This document shows, piece by piece, positions 1-9,919 of a stretch of 64,000 nt of DNA. The notes beneath the pieces were generated by a model. It was not told the DNA's origin. It ran no database searches and was given only the letters and a program-made list of their open reading frames with translations. Origin of the DNA: Streptomyces sp. SPB162 (lineage in GTDB: Bacteria > Actinomycetota > Actinomycetes > Streptomycetales > Streptomycetaceae); the NCBI RefSeq assembly GCF_029504575.1, contig NZ_JAQFII010000001.1:6517001-6581000 (forward strand), written 5' to 3'. A program made the translations under genes and the position numbers. The first letter of the stretch is position 1; each line of letters opens with the position of its first letter.

Positions 1-130
1 GCGCTTGAGGCGGGCGTTGCGGTGTGAAGGTGCCAGGCACGCCCGTTGACGTCCGGGATGCTGTCGTCTCGGCAGTAGAGGATGCAGTGGTCGTTGACCC
101 AGGTGATGAACTGCTGCCGACGGGAGTTTG
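1..130 (-). pseudogene. tyrosine recombinase/integrase fragment
   Basis: Read leftward from about base 119 there is an open stretch containing QQFITWVND and, further on, PDVNGRAWHL. This resembles the region before the catalytic domain end of Streptomyces site-specific integrases, where a W(V/I)N segment is followed by a VNGR-W-L segment. The fragment runs off the window edge and no catalytic Arg-His-Arg-Tyr set is visible, so the assignment is by resemblance only. The rest of bases 131-351 holds no gene that I can support. Confidence 0.3.
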
Positions 131-351
131 TGAGAGACCGCCCACACGTATAGGGGCCCATGACCCCCTCGGGGACGCGGTCCGTGCTGTTCTCACGGTG
201 TCGCCGGTGACTTTCGCTCGCGGTCCGGCGGCTCTGCGCCGTGCCGCCGCGGCGGGCCGGTGGACGGGACCGCCCTGGAATGTTGTGGCCAGTACCTAGA
301 CTGGGCGTTTTCGGGGCGAGGGTGCTGCCCCAGGCGAACGGGAGTGCGGTA

Positions 352-711
352 GTGGCGACAGGCGTCGGCGACTTCGAGGACCCGTCAGCCGAGGTGCTGA
401 CGGAAGCCGCCGCTGCCTTCGGGATGCTGGCCTCGCCCGCGCGGCTGCATATCGTGTGGGCCCTGGCGCACGGCGAGAGCGATGTGACCGGGCTCGCCGA
501 GCGGGTGGGCGGTGCGCTGCCCGCGGTGAGCCAGCACCTGACGAAGCTGAAACTGGCAGGGTTGGTGCGCTCGCGCCGAGAGGGGCGCCGGGTGGTCTAC
601 CTTGTCGACGACCCCGATGTGGTGACCATGGTGCGCTGGCTGGTGGGGCAATTGTCGGAACGTGCCAGGCAGCCTGTGCCGGCGAGGCGTCTGCGTGACC
701 TGGGCGCCTGA
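352..711 (+). CDS. ArsR/SmtB-family transcriptional regulator
   Basis: A winged-helix repressor of about 119 residues. The ArsR signature is clear: LASPARLHIVWAL, then LAERVGGALPAVSQHLTKL (recognition helix) and SRREGRRVVYLV (wing). No cysteine is visible in the protein, so it does not use the classical Cys metal site. The open frame reaches back to a GTG at 241, but the GTG at 352 has a GGAG seven bases upstream and fits the family length. Its end overlaps the start of the P-type ATPase gene (695), so the two are probably cotranscribed and the regulator may control the pump. That link is inferred from position. Confidence 0.8.
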   Translation: MATGVGDFEDPSAEVLTEAAAAFGMLASPARLHIVWALAHGESDVTGLAERVGGALPAVSQHLTKLKLAGLVRSRREGRRVVYLVDDPDVVTMVRWLVGQLSERARQPVPARRLRDLGA

Positions 712-3370
712 GTCTGTTGCTGGGAGCGGCACTGGCCGTACGATCCCGGCGCCTCACCGCGTTTCTGCACGTGATACCACGAAGCTCACTCCGCTGGAAA
801 TGTTGCGGCGGTTGGGGAGCGGGCCGCGTGGACTGTTCGAATCACAGGCCGAGGAGCGGCTGCTCCAGTACGGCGAGAACACCATTGCCGCGCAGCGCCC
901 CGCCTCCTGGCCGCTGCGTTTCGTAGGCAGCCTGAGGGATCCGTTCACCGCGGTGCTGCTCTGCCTGGGCCTGGTGTCGGCCGTCGTCACCTCCTGGGGA
1001 ACGGCCTGCGTGATCGCGGTGCTGGTCGCGGTCAGCTGTGCGCTGCGCTCCAGCGGGGAGTACCGGGCGGACCGGTCCACGACCGCGCTGCGTGAGCTCG
1101 TCGCCACCACCGCGACCGTCCAGCGGCGTTCCGACACAGCCGGAGCGTCACTGGGCCGGGAGATTCCCGTCGATCAACTGGTTCCAGGTGATGTGATCAG
1201 GATCGGGCCGGGTGACCTGGTGCCTGCGGATGTGCGGCTGTTGCGCGCCTGCGGCCTGACCGTGCGGCAGGCGCCGCTCACGGGAGAGTCCGCGCCGGTC
1301 GCCAAATACCCCGTCGATACTCCCGCTGATCCTGACACGGCCCTGTTCGATCAGCCGCACCTGTGCTTTCTAGGCAGCAGCGTGGCTTCCGGCAGCGGCA
1401 CCGCGGTCGTCGTCGCGACCGGCGAGGCCACCCAACTCGCCAGTACGTAACGAGAGCCCGCGCGGCGGCGGCGCGAGACCACATTCGACCGCTCTGTGAA
1501 CGGGATCTCCTGGACTCTCATCCGATTCATGCTGGTGACCCCGCCGCTTGTCCTGATGGCTGATGCGGTCCTGCGCGGGCGTGGGCTGGAAACCCTGCCG
1601 TTCGGGGTGGCAGTGGCGGTGGGTCTGACCCCGGAGATGCTGCCCGTCATCGTCACCACGGCACTGGCCCGGGGTGCGGCCGTCCTCGCACGAGACAGCG
1701 AGGTGATCGTCAAGCGGCTGCCGGCGCTGCACGACCTGGGCGCGATCGATGTCCTGTGTACGGACAAGACCGGCACCCTGACCCAGGACCGGCCAATCCT
1801 GGACTGCCATGTGGACCCGGAGGGCCGCAGCGATCCCGAGGTGCTGCACTGGGCCGCCGTCAACAGCCTGTGGACACTGCAACTCGCTGATCTGCCGGCC
1901 CCGGACGCCCTGGACGAAGCGATCCTGGAAGCAACCGAAGATTGCGGCGACGAACTGCTGGCCTACGACGGCGTTGCCGCCCTGCCCTTCGACGCGATCC
2001 GCCGCAGTTCGTGCGCGGTGGTGCGCCGGCCGGGCCGAAAGGGCCTGCCGGGCGGGCACACTCTGGTCGTCAAGGGCGCGGTCGGGGACGTGCTGGAGCG
2101 GTGTACCCGGCTGCGGGCCGGTGGTCACGAGGTGGATTTGGACGCCACCGCCCTGGAGCGTGTGCGTCGTCTCGCCGCGATCCAGGCCGAGGGCGGCCTG
2201 CGGCTGCTGGCCATCGCCCTTGCCGATCGTCCGGCGCTGCTGGGCCCGTACACACCTGCTGACGAGCGTGGTCTGACCTTCATCGGCTTTGTCGGACTGC
2301 GCGATGCCCTGACGCCCACTGCCGCCGACGCGCTGTCGGTCCTGGCCGGCCGGGGTATCGCCGTGAAGGTCCTGTCCGGCGACCATCCGGGCACCACTGC
2401 CCGCGTCTGCCGGGACCTGGGCCTGGATCCCGGCGAGGTCGTCACCGCGGAGCGGGTCGATGGCCTGACGGGCGCAGCCCTGGCAGAGCTGGCCGGCCGC
2501 AGCACGGCCTTCGCGCGTTGCAGGCCCGAGCACAAGGCCCGCATCGTCGGCGCATTGCGAGACGGCGGCCACACCACCGGCTTCCTGGGCGACGGCGTCA
2601 ACGACCTGCCCGCGCTGCAGGCCGCCGATGTGGGGATCTGCCCGCGTGACGCAGTTGATGTCGTGTGTGAGAGCGCCGATGTAGTGCTCGCCGCAAAGGA
2701 CCTCACCGCCATCGACGACGCGATTCTCGCCGGACGCCGCAGCAGCGGAAATATTGCGACCTATCTGCGCATCACCCTGTCCTCCAACCTCGGCAACGTC
2801 ATCTCGATGCTGGTCGCCGGGCTGCTGCTGCCGTTCCTCCCGATGCTTCCGGCGCAGGTACTGGCGCAGAACCTGTGCTTCGACGCCGCACAGCTCGCCT
2901 TCGCCTTCGACCGTCCTGGTCCTGCCGCGCTGCGGCGGCCTGCCGTCTTGTGGCCGCGTGACTTCCTGCGCTTCATCACCGGTTTCGGCCTCCTCAACGC
3001 CACAGCCGACCTGGTGACCTTCGGAGTGCTGGTGCTCGCGGTGCACGGAGCGGGCCGTCCCGGCGGTCAAGCGTCCTTCCACGCCGGGTGGTTCACCGAG
3101 AACCTCCTCACCCAGGCGCTGGTGATGCTCGTCCTGCGTACCGGACGCCGGGCCGCCGAGGGCCGCGCCCCTACGTCGGTCCGTTTCGCAACCACCCTGC
3201 TGGCCGTCATCGGAGTGCTGCTGCCGCTCTCACCCCTCGGCCCCGCGCTGGGCATGGCCGTTCTGCCATCCCTCTACTACCTGCTGGTCGCCGCCGTTCT
3301 CGCGTTGTACGGGGCGGGGCTGATCGCTGCCAAGGCGTTCTACGAGCGGCGCGTCGCCAACCCGCTGTAG
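695..3370 (+). pseudogene. Mg2+-translocating P-type ATPase (MgtA-like), interrupted by an in-frame stop
   Basis: A P3B-type cation pump split by TAA at 1448-1450. The first half carries the N-terminal cation-ATPase domain and the actuator loop TGES near base 1278. The second part, same frame, carries the LTPEMLP membrane motif, the phosphorylation site DKTGTLT near 1763 and the hinge GDGVNDLPAL near 2588, and ends with membrane helices. Between TQLAST and ETTFDRS the expected linker is replaced by the stop and an Arg-rich stretch. This could be one nonsense change or two compensating frameshifts. The open frame after the stop first offers a start near 1496; neither half has all catalytic motifs. 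The GTG at 695 has GAGG seven bases upstream and overlaps the arsR end. Confidence 0.8.
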
Positions 3371-3460
3371 GACGGCAGGGCCCAAGCCGCTGCGGCGGGC
3401 CGGCTCATCCGTACGACAGGTTGGAGCAGGAGTCGTCGTCGGCGGATCGTGCCATTTCGG

Positions 3461-3945
3461 TCACGCCAGGGGGCAGGCCGGGTTGCCCTGAGCGGTGTTG
3501 CCGACCGAGAGGGCCGATTTGACCTTGACGTTGCTCTGGAGCTTGGTCCAGTTGCCGTCGGGCAGCTTGCTGGCGGGGACGTAGACAAGGGTGTCGCGCG
3601 GGAAACGGCGTGCTTGCTGTCGGCGTAGACGTGCAGCAAGCACGCGGTGCCCGAGCGGCCGACGTCTTCCTTGCCACCGCCAGGACCGCTGTTGTCGCCC
3701 GATCGCGTGTCGGAACCGATGACCAGGACGTTCTGCCCGGCGGTGGAGGCTTTGGGCCGGTTCTCGTGGGAGACGCCGTGCGCATCGAAGGTGTTGAAGT
3801 TCCCGTTGAGCTGGACGTAGGCCCATCCCGCGCCCGCGACGAGCATTACCAGGATCGCAACCACTATCGCGGCGGCGATTCGCCGGGGGCTCAAGGTCGT
3901 TCTCGTCCCGGCCCGCCTTGGCTGCCTGCCCTGTCTGCCCCTCAT
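3461..3945 (-). pseudogene. LytR-CpsA-Psr (LCP) family protein, truncated and frameshifted
   Basis: The N-terminus has a basic segment, one transmembrane helix (about residues 24-44) and the start of the LCP domain: NVLVIGSDTRSGDN, then GRSGTACLLHVYADSKHAVS. Near base 3600 the frame changes and continues as RDTLVYVPASKLPDGNW and NTAQGNPAC, after which it stops. LCP proteins attach glycopolymers to peptidoglycan and are normally over 300 residues, so most of the catalytic domain, including later Arg residues, is missing. It is divergent from tatA. Almost certainly not functional as it stands. Confidence 0.8.
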
Positions 3946-4076
3946 GCGTGCGGCTTCCGGACAGGAGACGGCCCAGCCCGACCGTTGGTTGTACAGTTGC
4001 GCAATGTAGCAAGTTAATCTGTGGACGCGGCCTCCCGGGTCTGCGATCCCGATGACGAGGAAACGGTGGGGCGTCG

Positions 4077-4361
4077 ATGCTGCGCAACGGTCTGGAACCC
4101 TGGCACCTGCTGGTCGTGGCGCTCGTGGTGATTGTGCTGTTCGGCTCGAAGAAACTGCCGGACACCGCCCGCGCGCTGGGCAAGTCGATGCGGATCCTCA
4201 AGAGCGAGGCCAAGGCCATGAAGGACGATGGGGCACCGGCGGCCGCCTCCTCTGCGCCCGCACCGGGCGAGTCGGTAACGCCGCTCACCATCCAGACGGC
4301 CCCCGGCGACACCACCTCCGCCCGCCCGGTGCACGAGGGCAGGCCCGCCACTCCCCGTTGA
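4077..4361 (+). CDS. tatA: twin-arginine translocase subunit TatA
   Basis: A 94-residue TatA/E-type protein: a short N-terminus, one transmembrane helix ([20 protein letters not shown]), the FGSKKLPD hinge and an amphipathic helix ([19 protein letters not shown]), then a low-complexity Ala/Pro/Thr tail. TatA oligomers form the conducting part of the Tat pathway for folded proteins across the cytoplasmic membrane. No tatB or tatC is nearby, so this is probably an extra tatA copy. GGTGGGG lies just upstream of the ATG. Confidence 0.9.
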   Translation: MLRNGLEPWHLLVVALVVIVLFGSKKLPDTARALGKSMRILKSEAKAMKDDGAPAAASSAPAPGESVTPLTIQTAPGDTTSARPVHEGRPATPR

Positions 4362-4375
4362 AATGTGACCGCGGG

Positions 4376-4627
4376 TCAGGGACTGGCCGCGTCGAAGCGG
4401 TAGCGCACCGGCTCCGTTGTCGAGCGCGAGTCGCGGCGGTAGACGTAAATGGCCTGTATGTGAGCCTGCGTCTGGCCGTTGGATGAGGGAGTTTCCAGCT
4501 CGCAGGGGAAAGTCACCTGCAGCACCCACGGCCGGTCGATTACCCGTATCCGGAGCCCATTTCCGGGACCGCCGTCGAGCACGGCCGTCTCCCGCCCCAC
4601 AGCGTCGTATGGCTTCATGGCCAACAC
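4376..4627 (-). CDS. hypothetical protein
   Basis: An 83-residue protein with no family that I recognise. It has no membrane segment; a mixed beta-like pattern (RIRVIDRPWVLQVTFPCEL and AHIQAIYVYRR) suggests a small beta-rich domain. The start lies only about 22 bases from the left end of the IS5 element, so its native promoter has probably been cut off. It converges with tatA. Confidence 0.5.
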   Translation of the reverse strand: MLAMKPYDAVGRETAVLDGGPGNGLRIRVIDRPWVLQVTFPCELETPSSNGQTQAHIQAIYVYRRDSRSTTEPVRYRFDAASP

Positions 4628-4649
4628 ATTAGAGCTTGCGCAACTCTCA

Positions 4650-5758
4650 GAGGACGTTCCAGTTGAAAACCGGATAGTTCATGGGTTGTGCCAGGTTATG
4701 GGCGTTTCGTCGGTTGCTCGTTTCGCGAGGTTCGAGATCATCGCGATGCGGATCATGCTTTCGGAGTGTGCGGGTTTGGTCTCGTAGTCGCGGGCGAGGC
4801 GGCGGTGCATCATGATCCACCCGAAGCTTCGCTCGACGACCCAGCGCCTTGGGACCACGGAGAAGCCTTTGACCTGCTCGTTTCGTGGGACTACGTCGAC
4901 GTCGATGCCGAGGGCGGCACCGTGCTCGATGGCCTTGGTCTTGTAGCCGGTGTCGACCCATGCCTTGGTGATCGTGGGGTAGTCCGTGGCGAGCTGGGTG
5001 AGGAGCTGTTTGCCGGCCTCGTTGTCCGAGACGCTGGCGGCGGTCACGATGACCAGCAGTAACAGACCGAGAGTGTCGACAGCGATGCTGCGCTTGCGGC
5101 CTACGATCTTCTTGCCGGCATCCGTGCCCTGAGTGTCGGTGGGGACGCTGGTCGCGGTCTTGACGCTCTGCGCATCGATCACGCAGGCGGTGGGCTCGGC
5201 GGTGCGTCCTGCCTGTTCACGGACCATCCGGTGCAGGTGGACGCCGAGTTTCCTGATGGTGCCGTCGACACTCCAGGCACTGAAGTAGCCGAACACGGTG
5301 GTGTGCGGCGGGAAGTCGTGCGGCAGGTAGCGCCACGGGACGCCGGTCCGGTTGAGGAAGAGGATCGCGTTCATGACTTCCCGCAGGTCAGTGACCTTGC
5401 CGCCGAGGTTGAGCGAGGTCTTCTGGCGCTCAACCCGCCAGGCCGTCAAGGTCGGCTCCATCAACGCCCACCGGGCATCGGAGAGGTCACTGAGGTACGG
5501 CAGGCGCGGCTGCGAAGAAGTCATGGTGATACTCATGCACGAGGTCTCCACCCGGGCATATCGCTCGATCGAGCGAGGCAAAAGCCGTATTCAGCGGGTT
5601 CTTCGAACCGGACAGGAGCTATCAGCTGGAACCGGGGCGAAAGGTGGGGTCACGCCTTCCGAAGCTGCTGCCGCAAAGCGCCTGTTCTGCCTGTATGCGG
5701 CTAATCCCGGCACGACAGAACCAGGTCAAACCATCACGTAAATGACACGAACGTCCTC
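4650..5758. mobile_element. IS5-family insertion sequence with terminal repeats and TCA target duplication
   Basis: A 1109-base element. The left end starts GAGGACGTTCC and the right end, read inward on the other strand, starts GAGGACGTTCG, giving a 10-base terminal inverted repeat. Both ends are flanked by TCA (4647-4649 and 5759-5761), a 3-base duplication of the TNA type used by part of the IS5 family. One transposase gene fills the element. The joined flanks form an imperfect palindrome, so the insertion hit a dyad. Confidence 0.85.
4679..5536 (-). CDS. IS5-family transposase
   Basis: A DDE transposase with an N-terminal IS5 domain (LSDARWALMEPTL ... GVPWRYLPHDFPP) and a catalytic domain: first Asp in CVIDAQSVK, then GKKIVGRKRSIAVDT, second Asp in WVDTGYK and Glu in WVVERSFGWIMMHRR. 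Length is normal and no frameshift is seen, so it is probably active. The frame is open to 5581; I chose the ATG at 5536, with GGAG upstream. It is the only gene in its element. Confidence 0.9.
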   Translation of the reverse strand: MSITMTSSQPRLPYLSDLSDARWALMEPTLTAWRVERQKTSLNLGGKVTDLREVMNAILFLNRTGVPWRYLPHDFPPHTTVFGYFSAWSVDGTIRKLGVHLHRMVREQAGRTAEPTACVIDAQSVKTATSVPTDTQGTDAGKKIVGRKRSIAVDTLGLLLLVIVTAASVSDNEAGKQLLTQLATDYPTITKAWVDTGYKTKAIEHGAALGIDVDVVPRNEQVKGFSVVPRRWVVERSFGWIMMHRRLARDYETKPAHSESMIRIAMISNLAKRATDETPITWHNP

Positions 5759-5798
5759 TCAGAGCGTTGCGGGTGTCGTGGACCTTCACGGCGACGGA

Positions 5799-5985
5799 TC
5801 AGGTCGCGTCCGGATCGAAGGGCGGACGCTCGTCCTGGACGGCGGCTCTCGTCGCAACCGGTTCCGGTGTGGCGTCGGCCAGTACCTGGTTCACGTCGCA
5901 AGCGTTGCGGAGCTCATCCAGCCGCAGGTCCTCTTCGCCCAGTAAGTGCTTGCGGACAAACGCTTTGCCGCGGGTCCCACGCGAA
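5799..5985 (-). pseudogene. unidentified coding remnant (C-terminal)
   Basis: Between the IS right end and the marR stop, the minus strand has an open, normal-looking coding stretch (GKAFVRKHLLGEEDLRLDEL ... QDERPPFDPDAT, stop) with no start codon of its own. It looks like the C-terminal part of a gene whose 5' end is lost at the marR boundary. I do not recognise the family. Confidence 0.25.
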
Positions 5986-6504
5986 TCAGGAGGTGGCGGG
6001 TTCGGGCCAGCCCAGCGGGTACAGGTCCGCTCCCGTGGGGGCGGCGGGTTCGCCTCCCGCCTCGGCGAAGGCGGTCAGGGCGGCGACGAGAGCCTGTCGC
6101 TGGTCGGGGGTAACGCGGGCAACGATCGCGGCGATCTCGTCGCGGCGGCGGGCGGTGGCATCGTCGACGATGCGGCGACCGGCGGCGGTGAGTTCCAGGA
6201 AGTTCTCCCGGCGGTTTCCGGGGTTGACCTGACGGGAGGCGAGTCCTGCGGCGATCAGGCGGTCGATCATGCGCATCGCGGTCGAGGGGTTGACGCCCAA
6301 CTGCTCGGCGAGGACCACGAGCTTGGTGGCGCCCTGTGTGGACAGCACCACCAGGAGCCTGAACTGCGGCAAGGTGACGGCGTCGTCCATGGCGGCCAGT
6401 GAGCGCGCGGAGACGGCGACCAGCACGCGTGAGGCGGTCAGCACCGCACGGGTCACCGCATCGACGTCATCCGTACCCGGCAGGGGCTGCGCGCTCTGGT
6501 CCAT
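5986..6504 (-). CDS. MarR-family transcriptional regulator
   Basis: A 172-residue winged-helix dimer-type regulator. The MarR core is visible: LPQFRLLVVLSTQG, LAEQLGVNPSTAMRMIDRL (HTH) and the wing RQVNPGNRRENFLELTAAG, then the long C-terminal dimerisation helix. It is divergent from the ClC channel gene, and a perfect 17-base palindrome sits on the channel promoter, so it most likely represses the channel gene and itself, with release by a ligand or stress signal (inferred). Confidence 0.85.
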   Translation of the reverse strand: MDQSAQPLPGTDDVDAVTRAVLTASRVLVAVSARSLAAMDDAVTLPQFRLLVVLSTQGATKLVVLAEQLGVNPSTAMRMIDRLIAAGLASRQVNPGNRRENFLELTAAGRRIVDDATARRRDEIAAIVARVTPDQRQALVAALTAFAEAGGEPAAPTGADLYPLGWPEPATS

Positions 6505-6543
6505 GCCCCCTTTCTACCCCCCGTGTGACAGGGAGCCATCCTC

Positions 6544-6568
6544 TTGACTATCTTTGCATAATGCAAAG
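6544..6568 (+). promoter_or_regulatory. promoter with MarR-type operator
   Basis: TTGACT at 6544-6549 is a good -35 element for rightward transcription. Just after it, 6552-6568 is the perfect palindrome CTTTGCATAATGCAAAG, which fills the spacer and -10 region of the channel promoter. The TTGC...GCAA arms are typical of MarR operators. A bound regulator would block RNA polymerase at the channel gene; marR itself starts 48 bases away on the other side. Confidence 0.7.
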
Positions 6569-6590
6569 GTAGCTTTTGAGGAGACAGACC

Positions 6591-8396
6591 ATGAGCAGTT
6601 CCCGCATTCGGGACCCAGCCCCCACAGCCGTCAGCGCGGTCCCGCTGCGGTCGCGGCCGCCCGCGGTCGTGACCGGGATGCGTGAGGCCCCCTGGGGCCT
6701 GACGGTCCTCGCCCTGTTGATCGGCACGGGAGCCGGGCTTGGTTCGATCGCCTTCCGCTGGCTGATCCAGACCTTCACCCGGCTGTTCTCCGGACACGCC
6801 GACTACGCGGGCGCCGGCCATGCCGCCAACCCACACGTCCCCTGGCTGGGTGTGTACTTCGTACTGCTGACGCCGGTGATCGGCGGCCTGCTCTACGGGC
6901 CGCTGGTCGACCGCTTCGCCAAGGAGGCCCGTGGCCACGGAGTGCCGGAAGTGATGCTGGCCGTCGCGCAGCGCGGCGGCCGCATCAACCCCAACGTCTC
7001 CGTCGTGAAAGCCCTCGCCTCGGCGCTGTGTATCGGCTCCGGCGGCTCGGTGGGCCGTGAGGGTCCGATCGTGCAGATCGGCTCCGCGCTCGGCTCCACC
7101 CTGGGCCGCTTCGTCAAGGTCGGCGAGGGGCGCATGCGCCTGCTCGTCGCGTGCGGCGCCGCCGGCGGCATCGCCGCCACCTTCAACGCCCCACTGGCCG
7201 GGGTCTTCTTCGCCATGGAACTGATCCTGGGCGACTTCGCCGTCGAATCGTTCGGCGCCGTCGTCATCGCCAGCGTCGCCGCCAGCGTCATCGGGCGTGC
7301 CGCGTTCGGCGACACCGCGTTCCTGGCGCTGCCCGCCTTCCACATCGACCACGTCGCCCAGTACCCGCTGTTCGCGCTGCTCGGCATCGTCGCCGGCGCG
7401 GTCGGGGTCGGCTTCACCCGCATCCTCTACCTCATCGAGGACGCCTGCGACTGGGCCTGGCGCGGCCCCGAGTGGCTGCGCCCCGCCGCCGGCGGCATCC
7501 TGCTGGGCGTTCTGCTGCTGGCGCTGCCCGAGATGTACGGGGTCGGCTACCCCGTTCTGCAGAACGCGGCCGAGGGAGAGTACGTCGCCGGGTTCCTGTT
7601 GCTCCTGCTCGCGGGAAAGATCCTGGCGACCAGTTTGACGATCGGCATCGGCGGGTCGGGCGGCGTGTTCGCCCCGAGCCTGTTCATCGGCGCGATGCTC
7701 GGCGCCGCCTACGGCACAGCCGTGCACGGCCTGTTGCCCGGCACCGCTGGCGCGGTCGGCGCGTACGCGTTGGTCGGCATGGGCGCGGTCTTCGCCGGCG
7801 CCTCCCGGGCACCGATCACCGCCGTGGTCATCCTCTTCGAGCTGACCGGCCAGTACACGATCATCCTGCCGCTGATGCTCGCCATCGTCGCCGCCACGCT
7901 CATCAGCCGTCTGCTGTCCCGCGACACCGTCTACACCCTCAAACTCCGGCGCCGGGGCATCGATCTGCACGCGCCCGCCGCAGGTGCGCGCCTGGGCAGT
8001 CAGACGGTCGCCACGGTCCTGGAGGACCTGCCGGATCCGCTGCCGGCGGCCACCGGACTGGGCGAGGCCGCATACCGGCTGAGCATGTCGGATCACGGTG
8101 TACTGCCCGTCATGGACAGTGACGGCCGGTACCTGGGCACGCTCACTGCCCGCAGCGTCGCCGAAGCCCTGGCTGAAGGCACGGGCGGTGGACCCGGTGT
8201 CCCGTCCACGGCGGGCGAACTGGCCGAGTTCCCCGGCCCCGTCACGGTCGACATGTCCCTGGCCACCGCCCTGCACGTGCTGGTGGCCGCTCCGGGTACC
8301 GGCCTGCCGGTCCTGGACCAGGGCCACACCCAGTTGGTGGGATGGCTCACCCACCAAAGCGCCCTGCGCGCCCTGGGTCCGCCCTCCCCGGTGTGA
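6591..8396 (+). CDS. ClC-family chloride channel/transporter with CBS domains
   Basis: A membrane protein of 601 residues with the ClC signatures GSGGSVGREGP (about residue 149, including the gating Glu) and GGSGGVFAPSLFIG (about 355), followed by a cytoplasmic CBS pair (roughly 455-600; DLPDPLPAATGLGEAA, HGVLPVMDSDGRYLG). It moves chloride, possibly in exchange for protons, and the CBS pair may sense nucleotides. The start is the ATG at 6591, with GAGGAG seven bases upstream, rather than the GTG/ATG 15 bases earlier. It heads an ion-transport gene group and is probably MarR-controlled. Confidence 0.9.
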   Translation: MSSSRIRDPAPTAVSAVPLRSRPPAVVTGMREAPWGLTVLALLIGTGAGLGSIAFRWLIQTFTRLFSGHADYAGAGHAANPHVPWLGVYFVLLTPVIGGLLYGPLVDRFAKEARGHGVPEVMLAVAQRGGRINPNVSVVKALASALCIGSGGSVGREGPIVQIGSALGSTLGRFVKVGEGRMRLLVACGAAGGIAATFNAPLAGVFFAMELILGDFAVESFGAVVIASVAASVIGRAAFGDTAFLALPAFHIDHVAQYPLFALLGIVAGAVGVGFTRILYLIEDACDWAWRGPEWLRPAAGGILLGVLLLALPEMYGVGYPVLQNAAEGEYVAGFLLLLLAGKILATSLTIGIGGSGGVFAPSLFIGAMLGAAYGTAVHGLLPGTAGAVGAYALVGMGAVFAGASRAPITAVVILFELTGQYTIILPLMLAIVAATLISRLLSRDTVYTLKLRRRGIDLHAPAAGARLGSQTVATVLEDLPDPLPAATGLGEAAYRLSMSDHGVLPVMDSDGRYLGTLTARSVAEALAEGTGGGPGVPSTAGELAEFPGPVTVDMSLATALHVLVAAPGTGLPVLDQGHTQLVGWLTHQSALRALGPPSPV

Positions 8397-8593
8397 CCGC
8401 GCCGCGGGCCCGGCCGTTTTCCCGGGGCCCCGCAGGATTTCGTATCCGGCGGCCCCTCGGGAACGGTCGCGTGGGAGCCCCGTCAGGAATGCGCCAAGAG
8501 ACCGTAAGGGTCGTGTAAGTTCGGTGACGGTGTGCCGGGAAGTCTGGTCGGCGATCGCTTTGGCGATCCTTCTGTCGATCCAGGGAGCTTCTT

Positions 8594-9919
8594 GTGGTAC
8601 TTGTCGCGGTGTTCGGTGTCGCCCTGCTCGTAGCGGTGTTGGTGTCCGGTCTGGCCGCCCGCTCCATTCTCTCCACGTCCTTGCTGTTCCTGCTTGCCGG
8701 CGCCGCCGTGGGTGACGGGGCGCTGGGTCTGGTGCACATTGCCCCGGACAGCCCCCTGGTGACCGCGACCGCGGACCTGGCGCTGTTCACGGTGTTGTTC
8801 ACCGACGGTATGCACGTCTCCTTTCCCAGTCTGCGCGCCGCGTGGCGCAACCCCGCCCGCGCTTTGGGCATCGGGATGCCGTTGGCGTTCGCGGGTGTGG
8901 CGGTGCTGACGCACTATCTGGTGGGGTTGGACTGGACCACGTCGTTTCTGGTGGGTGCGGTGCTGTCGCCGACGGATCCGGTGTTCGCCTCGGCGATCGT
9001 GGGCCGCAAGGAGGTACCGGCCCGGCTGCGGCAGTTGCTGAACGTCGAGTCGGGGCTCAATGACGGTCTGGCGCTGCCGGTGGTCCTGGTCCTGATCACG
9101 GCCGCGGGCCCGCTGCACGCCGAGGGGAACGGCTCGCTGGGGGTGGTGGGCCTGGAGCTGGCCGGCGGACTGGCGCTGGGCGTGGTGGTGCCGCTGCTGG
9201 TGACCGCCGTGGTGCGGCTGCCGGGGCTGGGCGCGGAACCGCGCCTGCAGCCGTTGGGGCCGCTCGCGGTCGGCATCGTGCTGTACGCGGCCTGTCATCT
9301 GACGGGCGCCAACCCCTACCTGGCGGCGTTCGCCGCCGGTGCGGTGCTGGCCTCCTCCGCCCCGCAGACCGCCCACGCCTTCGAGCCGTTGGGTGAGGCA
9401 CTGGCGGAACTGAGCAAGTTCGCCGCCCTGCTGGTCTTCGGCGCACTGCTGACCCCGGCCCTGTTCGGGGGCCTGTCGGTCAGCGGCTACGTGGTGGTGG
9501 TGCTGGCGATCGTGCTCATCCGCCCGGCGTCCCTGCTGATCTCCCTGCTCGGCACACGGATCGACCGCCGGGAGCGGTGGGTGGCGGCCTGGTTCGGACC
9601 CAAGGGCTTTGCCTCGGTGGTGTACGGGCTGCTGGTGCTGCAGGCGGGCATCCCCCAGGGCGAACAGGCGTACACGCTGATCGCGGTATGCATCGCGGTC
9701 TCCATCGCCGTGCACTCCAGCAGCGACGTCCCCATCGCCCGCCTCTTCCACGTCGACGACCTGATCGGTATCCCCGACGACGAGGACGACGACACCGCTG
9801 AGGCTGTGGAAGGCCGCGACCCGCAACCACCAGTCCCCGAACCGGCCGCGGACCCGGAAACCGGCCCGAAGAACGACGCCGACCCCCAGAGCAAGGAGCC
9901 CCGACGTGCGCGCACGTGA
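8594..9919 (+). CDS. CPA1-type cation:proton antiporter
   Basis: A 441-residue transporter with 11-12 hydrophobic segments. The CPA1 motifs are present: [13 protein letters not shown] (about residue 126) and [13 protein letters not shown] (about residue 150), which carry the ion-binding Asp residues. It exchanges Na+ or K+ for protons. The C-terminus is a charged soluble tail ([16 protein letters not shown]). The GTG start has GGGAG upstream. Its end overlaps the CBS-domain gene by 14 bases, so the two are translationally coupled. Confidence 0.85.
   Translation: MVLVAVFGVALLVAVLVSGLAARSILSTSLLFLLAGAAVGDGALGLVHIAPDSPLVTATADLALFTVLFTDGMHVSFPSLRAAWRNPARALGIGMPLAFAGVAVLTHYLVGLDWTTSFLVGAVLSPTDPVFASAIVGRKEVPARLRQLLNVESGLNDGLALPVVLVLITAAGPLHAEGNGSLGVVGLELAGGLALGVVVPLLVTAVVRLPGLGAEPRLQPLGPLAVGIVLYAACHLTGANPYLAAFAAGAVLASSAPQTAHAFEPLGEALAELSKFAALLVFGALLTPALFGGLSVSGYVVVVLAIVLIRPASLLISLLGTRIDRRERWVAAWFGPKGFASVVYGLLVLQAGIPQGEQAYTLIAVCIAVSIAVHSSSDVPIARLFHVDDLIGIPDDEDDDTAEAVEGRDPQPPVPEPAADPETGPKNDADPQSKEPRRART

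Noticed and set aside
1370-3082. 570-codon minus-strand open frame across the P-type ATPase
   Set aside because: Antisense to DKTGTLT and other ATPase motifs; low-complexity Gln/Arg/Gly composition.
6453-8357. 634-codon minus-strand open frame across the ClC gene
   Set aside because: It is antisense to a clear ClC-CBS protein and has the Gly/Gln/Asp/Arg-rich composition of a GC-rich shadow frame.
8397-8450. GC-rich inverted repeat after the ClC gene as terminator
   Set aside because: The arms pair only with several bulges, so the evidence is too weak to list.
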